A stretch of 5,942 nucleotides of DNA from Mariprofundaceae bacterium (GCA_015489095.1 WFMN01000240.1:1-5942), one strand, 5' to 3'. Counted from the first letter of the stretch, positions 1 through 5,441 are shown. Notes: a model not told the origin generated them from the letters alone. Made by a program: numbers and translations.

Positions 1-35
1 GCACCCTTGTTCCCATGATTAACACCGATAACCTA

Positions 36-78
36 TTTTTGCGTTGGGGGTCGTCAATAGATGATCCCATCGCAAAAA
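36..78. repeat. Imperfect inverted repeat, TTTTTGCG / CGCAAAAA ends
   Basis: The outer arms TTTTTGCG (36-43) and CGCAAAAA (71-78) pair perfectly. Inside them GGG (46-48) pairs with CCC (66-68). TCGTC (51-55) then pairs with GATGA (60-64), counting one G-T pair, around the loop AATA (56-59). The result is a long stem with a few mismatches and a bulge. The T-run is at the outer 5' end of each strand rather than after the stem, so this is not a standard intrinsic terminator for either direction. It could be a small palindromic mobile element or a transcript-end structure of the preceding gene. Confidence 0.6.
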
Positions 79-92
79 GTCCGTCCATGGAA

Positions 93-117
93 ATTCGCGG
101 TTGGAAACCGCTCCTAC
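93..117 (-). repeat. REP-type hairpin, copy 1
   Basis: Read on the minus strand this begins with the tetranucleotide GTAG (complement of 114-117), then GA, a stem GCGGTT / AACCGC (111-106 and 102-97) closed by a 3-base loop, and the tail GAAT. A GTAG head followed by a short palindrome is the hallmark of REP elements mobilised by RAYT (TnpA-REP) transposases. GTAGGAGCGG-type heads are, from memory, common in gammaproteobacteria. The 27 bases 93-119 are repeated exactly at 161-187. Confidence 0.8.
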
Positions 118-122
118 AGCCC

Positions 123-147
123 GTAGGAGGGGAATCCTTTCCCCGAA
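123..147 (+). repeat. REP-type hairpin, copy 2, opposite orientation
   Basis: This copy has the same plan as its neighbours but lies on the plus strand: GTAG (123-126), GA, stem GGGGAA (129-134) / TTCCCC (139-144), a 4-base loop, then GAA. The stem sequence differs from copies 1 and 3, but both arms have changed together, so pairing is kept. Its GTAG head faces the head of copy 1 across five bases (118-122), and the two heads also form a CTCCTAC / GTAGGAG hairpin (111-117 with 123-129). Confidence 0.72.
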
Positions 148-160
148 CCCGTTCGTGGCG

Positions 161-185
161 ATTCGCGGTTGGAAACCGCTCCTAC
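161..185 (-). repeat. REP-type hairpin, copy 3
   Basis: This is identical to copy 1 over 27 bases (161-187 against 93-119), in the same orientation and 68 bases further on. The GTAG head is the complement of 182-185 and the stem arms are 165-170 and 174-179 with loop GGA. Copies 1-3 alternate in orientation (-, +, -), the arrangement described for BIME clusters of REP elements. Confidence 0.8.
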
Positions 186-275
186 AGAATCCGTCCACGG
201 ACGCGACTGTTCGCGAAGGCATCATGAATTGAGGCGCGCCCCGGTGGCAACACTCTATACGCGCGGCCGCCGCGG

Positions 276-291
276 TGTGATTTTGGTCACA
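276..291. promoter_or_regulatory. Perfect CRP-family binding dyad
   Basis: TGTGA (276-280), six bases, TCACA (287-291) matches the consensus half sites of the cAMP receptor protein CRP (Vfr in pseudomonads) at all ten positions. The symmetry does not extend beyond these 5-base arms. It lies 117 bases before the ftsH start, so it could act on the ftsH-folP promoter. I cannot place a convincing -10 at either standard CRP distance, so activation or repression is undecided. Whether this organism has a CRP homologue is not visible here. Confidence 0.5.
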
Positions 292-390
292 AGCCCGACA
301 CTTCGTGGGGCGATGACTTCATGCCCCGTTCATGTAGGGTGCGCCACGGTTGCGGGTTGATATCCTGCGATCGCGGGTGGATTTCATTAC

Positions 391-396
391 GGAGAG
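391..396 (+). promoter_or_regulatory. ftsH ribosome binding site
   Basis: GGAGAG lies 12 bases before the ATG at 409. The gap is a little longer than ideal, but this is the only purine-rich match near the start. The protein from that ATG begins directly with the N-terminal membrane anchor expected for FtsH, which supports the pairing. Confidence 0.7.
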
Positions 397-408
397 TAGC
401 GCACGATT

Positions 409-2346
409 ATGGGAAAAAACCTACTGCTATGGCTTGTGATTGGCATGACAATGATGAGTCTTTTCAACATGTTCTCACAGCCATCCGCGCGTGGGGCACA
501 CCTGAGTTACAGCGCCTTCTACCAGAAGGTGGAGCAGGGGATGGTGGAGAATGCCACCATCTCCGGCAGCCACATCCGCGGGCAGATTCGTGATCTGAAC
601 GGCGAGATGACCACCTTCGATGTGGTGGCGCCGAACGACCCCAACTTGGTAAAAAAGCTGCTCGACAACGGGGTGGAGGTCGATGTGCAGGCGCCGGAGG
701 AGGTGCCGTTTTTTGTTTCGGTGCTGATCTCATGGTTCCCGATGCTGTTGCTGATCGCGGTGTGGGTCTTCTTCATGCGCCAGATGCAGGGGGGCGGCAA
801 GGGTGGGGCCTTCTCCTTCGGCAAGAGCAAGGCCAAGTTGCTGAATGAAAATAGTGTCAAGGTGACCTTTGAGGATGTGGCCGGCTGCGATGAGGCCAAG
901 CAGGAGGTGACCGAAATCATCGAGTTTCTGCGCGACCCGACCAAGTTCACCCGCTTGGGCGGGAAGATCCCCAAGGGGGTGCTGCTGGTCGGCCCTCCGG
1001 GCACGGGGAAGACCCTGCTGGCGCGGGCGATCGCCGGCGAGGCCGATGTGCCGTTTTTCAGCATCTCCGGCTCGGATTTTGTCGAGATGTTTGTCGGCGT
1101 GGGCGCGTCTCGGGTGCGCGATATGTTTGAGCAGGCAAAGAAAAACGCCCCTTGTATCATTTTTGTCGATGAGATCGACGCCATGGGACGCCACCGTGGC
1201 ACCGGTATCGGCGGCGGCAACGACGAGCGCGAGCAGACGCTGAACCAGATGCTGGTGGAGATGGATGGCTTTGAGGCCAACGAAGGGGTGATTCTGGTGG
1301 CGGCCACCAACCGACCCGATGTGCTTGATCCGGCACTGCTGCGCCCCGGCCGCTTTGACCGTCAGGTGGTGGTGCCTCGGCCCGATCTGGTCGGGCGTGA
1401 GCAGATCTTGTTGGTACACATGAAGAAGGTTCCGCTGGCCAAGGATGTGGATGCCAAGACCATCGCCCGTGGTACCCCCGGTTTTTCCGGTGCCGATCTC
1501 GCCAATCTGGTCAACGAGGCGGCGCTGAATGCCGCCCGTGAAGAGAAGGATGTGGTCACCAACAAGGACTTCGAGATGGCGAAGGATAAGGTGATGATGG
1601 GCACCGAGCGCCGCTCGATGATCATCTCCGACGAGCAGAAGAAGACCACCGCCTACCACGAGGCCGGCCATACACTGGTGGCGAAGTACCTGAAGAACGC
1701 CGATCCGGTGCACAAGGTGAGTATCATCCCGCGCGGGCAGGCGCTGGGGGTCACCATGCAGCTGCCCGAAGAGGATAAGTTCAACCACGATCGCGAATAC
1801 CTGCGTGATCAGATCGCCATTATGATGGGCGGGCGGATCGCCGAGGAGCTGGTGCTGAATCAGATGACCACCGGCGCCTCCAACGATTTCGAGCGCGCCA
1901 GCCAGTTGGCGCGCAACATGGTGACGATGTGGGGGATGAGCGATGCGTTAGGGCCGATGGTCTATGGGGAACGCGAGCATGAGCCGTTCCTCGGCCGCGA
2001 GATCACCCAGCAGCGCAATATTTCGCAGGAGACGGCGCGTAAGATCGATGCCGAGGTGCGCGCGCTGATCGATGCCAACTATCAGCGCGCCAAGGATATC
2101 CTGCAGGATCACATCGATGAGCTGCACGCCGTTGCCAAGGCGCTGATCAAGTATGAGACGCTGGATGGCCCCGATATCGACCGGGCGATGGCGGGCGAGC
2201 CGATTGAACGCAAGGCGCCTGAACGGACGAAGCCCTCCAAGGCGGGCGACGATGGTGCCGACGCGGAGGTCGATCTGCATGCCGCCGATGGTGACGGGGC
2301 GCCGGCGGCTGACGGCGACGATGTCGAGGCCAGTCAGGAGGTGTGA
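409..2346 (+). CDS. ftsH: ATP-dependent zinc metalloprotease FtsH
   Basis: FtsH is a hexameric AAA+ protease of the inner membrane. It unfolds and degrades damaged membrane proteins and, in enterobacteria, short-lived regulators such as sigma-32 and LpxC. The 645-residue product has the full family plan: membrane segment about 4-22, periplasmic domain about 23-100, second membrane segment about 101-122 and cytoplasmic AAA+ module. That module has Walker A GPPGTGKT (195-202), pore loop MFVGVG (227-232), Walker B IIFVDEID (250-257) and the second region of homology with the arginine finger pair (299-318). The protease domain has the zinc motif HEAGH (417-421), and the likely third ligand is Asp493 in ASNDFERA. 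The last 40 residues are an acidic, Ala/Asp-rich tail, which varies between species. Length is normal and all catalytic residues are present. The ATG at 409 gives a proper membrane anchor. It overlaps the folP ribosome binding site at its 3' end. Confidence 0.98.
   Translation: MGKNLLLWLVIGMTMMSLFNMFSQPSARGAHLSYSAFYQKVEQGMVENATISGSHIRGQIRDLNGEMTTFDVVAPNDPNLVKKLLDNGVEVDVQAPEEVPFFVSVLISWFPMLLLIAVWVFFMRQMQGGGKGGAFSFGKSKAKLLNENSVKVTFEDVAGCDEAKQEVTEIIEFLRDPTKFTRLGGKIPKGVLLVGPPGTGKTLLARAIAGEADVPFFSISGSDFVEMFVGVGASRVRDMFEQAKKNAPCIIFVDEIDAMGRHRGTGIGGGNDEREQTLNQMLVEMDGFEANEGVILVAATNRPDVLDPALLRPGRFDRQVVVPRPDLVGREQILLVHMKKVPLAKDVDAKTIARGTPGFSGADLANLVNEAALNAAREEKDVVTNKDFEMAKDKVMMGTERRSMIISDEQKKTTAYHEAGHTLVAKYLKNADPVHKVSIIPRGQALGVTMQLPEEDKFNHDREYLRDQIAIMMGGRIAEELVLNQMTTGASNDFERASQLARNMVTMWGMSDALGPMVYGEREHEPFLGREITQQRNISQETARKIDAEVRALIDANYQRAKDILQDHIDELHAVAKALIKYETLDGPDIDRAMAGEPIERKAPERTKPSKAGDDGADAEVDLHAADGDGAPAADGDDVEASQEV
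2336..2343 (+). promoter_or_regulatory. Strong folP ribosome binding site inside ftsH
   Basis: AGGAGGTG is an eight-base match to the 16S rRNA anti-Shine-Dalgarno. It is encoded by the last ftsH codons (Gln-Glu-Val, then TGA) and lies seven bases before the ATG at 2351. It fixes the folP start and implies that ribosomes finishing ftsH can reinitiate on folP. Confidence 0.9.
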
Positions 2347-2350
2347 CGCG

Positions 2351-3175
2351 ATGGGCGTGACGCACCATCGCTGGTGGCGTCAACCGGGCAGCGAGGCTGC
2401 CATCATGGGGGTGCTGAATTGCACCCCCGATTCGTTTTCGGATGGCGGCGCCTATCTCGCCGTCGAGCGGGCGGTTGCCCACGGGGTGGCGATGGCTGAC
2501 GCGGGGGCGGCCATTGTCGATGTGGGGGGGGAGTCGAGCAGACCCGGAGCAAGTGCGGTGGCCGAGGAGGAGGAGTTGGCGCGGGTGGTGCCGGTGGTGC
2601 GCCGGCTGGCGGCTGCCGGAATTGCGGTGTCGATCGATACCACCAAGGCCGAGGTGATGCGGCAGGCGGTGGCGGCCGGCGCGACCATGATCAACGATAT
2701 CTCGGCGTTGACGGCGGATGCGGCGAGCATGGCGGTGGCGGCGGAGAGCGGGGTGGATATCTGCTTGATGCACCGTCAGGGCGATCCCGCCACCATGCAG
2801 TTGAACCCCCACTACGACGATGTGACGGCGGAGGTGATTGCTTACCTACAGCGGCGGGTGGAGTGTTGCCTTGCGGCGGGGATCGCGCGCGCGCGGCTGC
2901 TGGTCGATCCTGGGATCGGCTTCGGCAAAACGGTGGCGCACAACCTGCAATTGCTGCGTGACTGCGGCCGTATCCGCGAGGCGTTGGGGCTGCCGTTGCT
3001 GGTGGGGCTGTCGCGCAAGTCGTTTCTGGGGGCGATTACCGGTTTGGCGGTGGATCAGCGCGATGTCGCCAGCGCGCTGGCGGTGATGGTGCCGCTGCTG
3101 CAGGGGGTGGATGTGGTGCGGGTGCACGATGTCGCCCTCCACCGGCAGGCGTGCCAACTGGCGGCGGTACTATAA
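2351..3175 (+). CDS. folP: Dihydropteroate synthase
   Basis: FolP condenses 7,8-dihydropterin pyrophosphate with p-aminobenzoate to give dihydropteroate in folate synthesis. It is a cytoplasmic TIM barrel and the target of sulfonamides. The 274-residue product is the usual length and shows every signature in order: MGVLNCTPDSFSDGG (19-33), DVGGESSRPGA (57-67), SIDTTKA (94-100), INDISAL (114-120), MHRQGDPATMQ (140-150), DPGIGFGK (186-193), LSRKSFLG (220-227) and RVHD (257-260). Expected ligand residues Asn23, Asp96, Asn115, Asp186, Lys223, Arg257 and His259 are all present. The frame stays open upstream into ftsH, but the strong ribosome binding site and the family N-terminus pick the ATG at 2351, four bases after the ftsH stop. 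ftsH-folP adjacency is a familiar proteobacterial order. The glmM gene that often follows folP is not next here. Confidence 0.97.
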   Translation: MGVTHHRWWRQPGSEAAIMGVLNCTPDSFSDGGAYLAVERAVAHGVAMADAGAAIVDVGGESSRPGASAVAEEEELARVVPVVRRLAAAGIAVSIDTTKAEVMRQAVAAGATMINDISALTADAASMAVAAESGVDICLMHRQGDPATMQLNPHYDDVTAEVIAYLQRRVECCLAAGIARARLLVDPGIGFGKTVAHNLQLLRDCGRIREALGLPLLVGLSRKSFLGAITGLAVDQRDVASALAVMVPLLQGVDVVRVHDVALHRQACQLAAVL

Positions 3176-3258
3176 GATTTTTTTGAACCACAAAGACACG
3201 AAGACACGAAGGAAGATTGGAGGATCAGCACATCGCTAATGTTGAGGAGGGGTACTGC
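3176..3258 (+). repeat. Intergenic spacer with tandem AAGACACG repeat
   Basis: The gap between folP and the Dabb gene starts with seven T residues (3178-3184). A GAACCAC stretch follows, then two perfect tandem AAGACACG units (3193-3200 and 3201-3208) and a partial AAGG. The stretch is purine-rich and markedly less GC-rich than the flanking genes. Sequences of the type AACCAC-AAAGACACGAAG are, as I recall, scattered between genes in many unrelated bacteria with no settled function. I see no stable hairpin directly before the T-run and no complete promoter. Confidence 0.6.
3244..3252 (+). promoter_or_regulatory. Ribosome binding site fixing the GTG start of the Dabb gene
   Basis: GAGGAGGGG contains AGGAGG at 3245-3250, eight bases before the GTG at 3259. 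The frame is also open from a TTG at 3217, but that start would translate through this site and add 14 residues absent from the usual family N-terminus. Confidence 0.85.
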
Positions 3259-3549
3259 GTGATTAAGCATGTCGTATCGTGGAAAAAGCAGCCTGGCGCG
3301 ACGGAGGATGATCTGTTAAAGATCAAAACCGCGCTGGAGGGGTTGCAGGGGCGGATTGAGGGGTTGCTGCATATCGAGGTCGGGCTTGATATCAGCAACG
3401 GTGAGGGTTCCGCCGATCTAGTGCTGTACAGCGAGTTTTCGGATCTGGATGCGCTTGCCGCCTATCAGGCGCACCCCGCGCACCGGGCGGTGATTCCGCT
3501 GGTGCAGCAGCACTGTTGTGAGCGGCGGGTTGTCGATTACCGAATCTGA
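3259..3549 (+). CDS. Dabb-domain (stress-responsive alpha/beta barrel) protein
   Basis: The 96-residue product has the form of the Dabb family: small cytoplasmic dimeric alpha/beta barrels named after plant stress-responsive proteins. From the GTG start it reads (M)IKHVVSWK, the typical first strand with its conserved His (residue 4). A helix about 14-30 and the strand LLHIEVGLDIS (36-46) follow. Next comes the family signature ADLVLYSEFSDLDALAAYQ (52-70) with HPAHRAV (72-78), and the final strand RRVVDY (89-94). The length is normal for a single domain. Most bacterial members have no known reaction, and no catalytic claim is made. The 3' end overlaps the next gene by 32 bases, so the two are probably co-expressed. 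The start is supported by a good ribosome binding site, and a longer form from TTG 3217 is unlikely. Confidence 0.87.
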   Translation: MIKHVVSWKKQPGATEDDLLKIKTALEGLQGRIEGLLHIEVGLDISNGEGSADLVLYSEFSDLDALAAYQAHPAHRAVIPLVQQHCCERRVVDYRI

Positions 3550-4603
3550 TCGGCCGTTTCCCGTGCTACCGCTGCCTGCGGATGCGTTGGCGCGGATGCT
3601 GGATCTCTCCCGCGCCATCTACCGCCTGAAACAGAACGAAGGGTGGTTGCGGGCGTTGGCGGATCGGCTGCCGGCGGCGGCAACGGTGGTGCCGGATCAG
3701 CCGAGTCTGTTGATGGGCTATGACTTTCATCTGACCCCTGACGAGCCGAAGCTGATCGAGATCAACAACAATGCCGGCGGCCTGTTTCAGCATGGAGGGT
3801 GGCTGCCGCAGCCTGCGTGGTCGGCGTGGCGCGGCTCCCTAGAGGAGCGGCTGCTGGCGATGTTTCCTGCCGCGTGGCGCACGATCGCCATCGTCGATGA
3901 GGAGATCACCAAGCAGCCGATGTACCCCGAAATGGAGGGCTACGCGCGGCTGCTGCGGGAAGATGGCAGGCGGGTGCTGCTGCTCAGCCCCGAGGAGCTG
4001 GAGGCGCGGGATGATGGCCTCTATCACGGTGATGAGCGCATCGACGCCATCTACAACCGCCACACCGATTTCTACTTGGAGAGCAGTGCGATGCGAGCGA
4101 TCCGTGCCGCCTTCGCGGCGGGGCAAGTGGCACTCAACCCCCATCCGCGTAGCTACGCCCTGATCGGGGATAAATCCCGCCTTGCCGATATGTGGCGGCC
4201 GGGGCTGTTGGAATCGGTGGTGGATGGCGATACGGTGGCTGCCATTCGGGCGGTGGTTCCGCGTTGTGTGCCGATGGGTGCGCGCACGGCGGAGGCGTGG
4301 TGGGCATCGCGCAAACAGTGGGTGTTCAAGCCGGCGGCACGCCATGGCGGCAAGGGGGTGATGCGCGGTAGCGATATCAGCCGCAACCGCTTCGCGCAGC
4401 TCGATTTTTCCCAGATGGTGGCGCAGCAGGTGGTGCCGCCGAGCCAGGTGGAGATCGATGGCGAACGCTTCAAGGTCGATTTCCGGCTCTACATGCATGG
4501 AGAGGCGCCCATCGCGCTGGCGGGGCGGGTGTGGCGCGGGGCGGTGACCAATTTTCGCCATCCCGGCAGTGGCTGGGCGATGATCAAGGTAAAGGGAGAA
4601 TAA
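3518..4603 (+). CDS. ATP-grasp-like protein of unknown substrate, possibly circularly permuted
   Basis: The 361-residue soluble product has no signal peptide or membrane segment. It shows ATP-grasp hallmarks in an unusual order. The acidic metal-binding motif KLIEINNNAGG (78-88) is near the N-terminus, with Asp69 twelve residues earlier. The Lys and glycine loop VFKPAARHGGKG (269-280) comes late, followed by KVDFRLYMHG (319-328) and an Arg-rich end RVWRGAVTNFRHPGSG (337-352). In ordinary ATP-grasp enzymes the E-x-N motif closes the domain. Having it first resembles glutathionylspermidine synthetase and related permuted ligases. An ATP-dependent carboxylate-amine or thiol ligase is the likely chemistry, and the substrate is unknown. 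The GTG at 3518 overlaps the Dabb gene by 32 bases and has no clear Shine-Dalgarno. TTG 3530, GTG 3563 and ATG 3596 are other in-frame starts. The stop is five bases before galU. Confidence 0.82.
   Translation: MSGGLSITESDRPFPVLPLPADALARMLDLSRAIYRLKQNEGWLRALADRLPAAATVVPDQPSLLMGYDFHLTPDEPKLIEINNNAGGLFQHGGWLPQPAWSAWRGSLEERLLAMFPAAWRTIAIVDEEITKQPMYPEMEGYARLLREDGRRVLLLSPEELEARDDGLYHGDERIDAIYNRHTDFYLESSAMRAIRAAFAAGQVALNPHPRSYALIGDKSRLADMWRPGLLESVVDGDTVAAIRAVVPRCVPMGARTAEAWWASRKQWVFKPAARHGGKGVMRGSDISRNRFAQLDFSQMVAQQVVPPSQVEIDGERFKVDFRLYMHGEAPIALAGRVWRGAVTNFRHPGSGWAMIKVKGE
4594..4598 (+). promoter_or_regulatory. galU ribosome binding site
   Basis: GGGAG lies ten bases before the ATG at 4609, inside the last codons of the ATP-grasp gene. 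The frame is open further upstream to 4531, but the family N-terminus (MITKCLFPAAG) begins at this ATG. Confidence 0.75.
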
Positions 4604-4608
4604 GATCA

Positions 4609-5433
4609 ATGATAACCAAATGTCTGTTTCCGGCGGCGGGGTATGGCACCCGCTTTCTGCCCGCCACCAAGGCGCAAGCCAAGGAGATGCTGCCGATTGT
4701 GACCAAGCCGCTGATCCAGTATGGCGTCGAAGAGGCGCTGGCGGCGGGGATGTCGGAGATCGCGGTGGTGACCGGACGCAACAAGCGGGCGATTGAGGAT
4801 CACTTTGATCTTACCTACGAGCTGGAACACCAGATCAGTGGCACTAGGCGCGAACAGAACCTGAGCGAGATTCGCGATCTGATCCGGCGCTGCCGCTTTT
4901 CCTACACCCGCCAGCAGCAGATGCGCGGTCTGGGCGATGCCATCCTTACCGGAGAGACGCTGATCGGCGATGTGCCGTTCGGGGTGGTGCTGGCCGATGA
5001 CCTCTGCATCAACGACGGCGGCGACGGGGTGATGACGCAACTGGTACAGGTCTATCGCAAGTATCGCTGCAGCGTGGTGGCGGTGGAGGAGGTGCCGGAG
5101 GATGCGGTGAGCAGCTACGGCATCGTCCACGGGCGCAAGATCGACGACCACCACCTGATGGTGCAGGGGATGGTGGAGAAGCCGGCGCCCGAGGATGCCC
5201 CCTCCAACCTAGCGATTATCGGCCGCTATATCCTGACGCCGGATATCTTCGATCTGCTGCGCGCCACCCCGGCGGGCAAGAATGGCGAGGTGCAGATTAC
5301 CGATGCCCTGCGGACGCAGGCGGAGCACGGCATGGTGGTGGCGTGCTGTTTTGCCGGTCGTCGCTTTGACTGTGGCAGCGTGGATGGCTTTGTCGAAGCG
5401 ACCAACTACTTTTACCGGCGTCAATTCGGCTAG
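4609..5433 (+). CDS. galU: UTP-glucose-1-phosphate uridylyltransferase
   Basis: GalU makes UDP-glucose from UTP and glucose 1-phosphate, feeding LPS, capsule and other glucosyl polymers. It is a cytoplasmic nucleotidyltransferase of the GT-A fold. The 274-residue product is near normal length. It has the nucleotide loop FPAAGYGTRFLPATKA (7-22), KEMLP (25-29), KPLIQYGVEEAL (33-44), GLGDAIL (107-113), the metal-site LADD (128-131), SYGIV (169-173), MVEKP (188-192), GRYIL (205-209), GEVQITDAL (226-234) and FDCGSVDGF (253-261). Residue 24 is Ala where Pro before KEM is more usual; this is a minor variant. The GRNKRAIEDHFD and DCGSVDGFVEATN patterns resemble, from memory, the Helicobacter-type GalU subgroup rather than the E. 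coli one. The gene starts five bases after the ATP-grasp stop and ends directly against ubiA, so it sits mid-operon. Confidence 0.97.
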   Translation: MITKCLFPAAGYGTRFLPATKAQAKEMLPIVTKPLIQYGVEEALAAGMSEIAVVTGRNKRAIEDHFDLTYELEHQISGTRREQNLSEIRDLIRRCRFSYTRQQQMRGLGDAILTGETLIGDVPFGVVLADDLCINDGGDGVMTQLVQVYRKYRCSVVAVEEVPEDAVSSYGIVHGRKIDDHHLMVQGMVEKPAPEDAPSNLAIIGRYILTPDIFDLLRATPAGKNGEVQITDALRTQAEHGMVVACCFAGRRFDCGSVDGFVEATNYFYRRQFG

Positions 5434-5441
5434 TTGCTAGC
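5429..5441 (+). repeat. Small perfect hairpin over the galU stop / ubiA start
   Basis: GCTAG (5429-5433) and CTAGC (5437-5441) are perfect complements around the three-base loop TTG (5434-5436). The left arm contains the galU stop TAG, and the loop is exactly the likely ubiA start codon. The stem is only five pairs, so stability is modest. Confidence 0.55.

Larger units (their letters stand above)
1..408. other. Gene-free region upstream of ftsH
   Basis: No open frame here has both a credible start and recognisable protein content; the short frames run through the repeats and look like chance. The region divides into an imperfect inverted repeat (36-78), a REP hairpin cluster (93-187), a GC-rich stretch with a CRP-type dyad (276-291) and the ftsH leader. 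The first 20 or so bases could be the tail of an upstream gene, since stops occur at 16-18 and 20-22 in two frames, but too little is visible to say. I found no tRNA. I also found no sigma-70 promoter with both hexamers convincing, although the ftsH transcript must start either here or further upstream. Confidence 0.75.

Noticed and set aside
301..331. Possible sigma-32 heat-shock promoter for ftsH (CTTCGTG, then CCCCGTTC).
   Set aside because: The -35 part is weak, the spacing of 16 is outside the usual range, and only part of the -10 consensus is matched.
367..374. GCGATCGC octamer palindrome (HIP1-like) in the ftsH leader.
   Set aside because: HIP1 abundance is a cyanobacterial trait. A single copy in GC-rich DNA is expected by chance.
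414..420. A slippery heptamer A-AAA-AAC in frame at ftsH codons 2-4, with a long open -1 frame ending near 593.
   Set aside because: The heptamer fits the -1 frameshift pattern, but it lies at the very start of the gene. No clear pseudoknot or stem follows at the right distance, and the -1 product resembles no protein I recognise. Lys-Asn near an FtsH N-terminus is ordinary.
730..1788. Long open frames on the minus strand opposite ftsH, and similar ones opposite the other genes.
   Set aside because: They lie antisense to well-supported conserved genes and their translations look like low-complexity His/Arg/Pro-rich shadows of GC-rich coding sequence.
2884..2895. Twelve-base alternating CG tract in folP, a possible Z-DNA former.
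   Set aside because: It encodes ordinary Ala-Arg codons in a GC-rich gene, and nothing nearby suggests a structural role.
3144..3184. Possible intrinsic terminator after folP: GGCA/TGCC stem followed later by T7.
   Set aside because: The stem is only four pairs and lies more than 20 bases before the T-run. Other small dyads nearby are no better.
3217..3258. N-terminal extension of the Dabb protein from TTG 3217.
   Set aside because: It would run through the strong ribosome binding site at 3244-3252 and adds residues before the conserved IKHVV start of the family.
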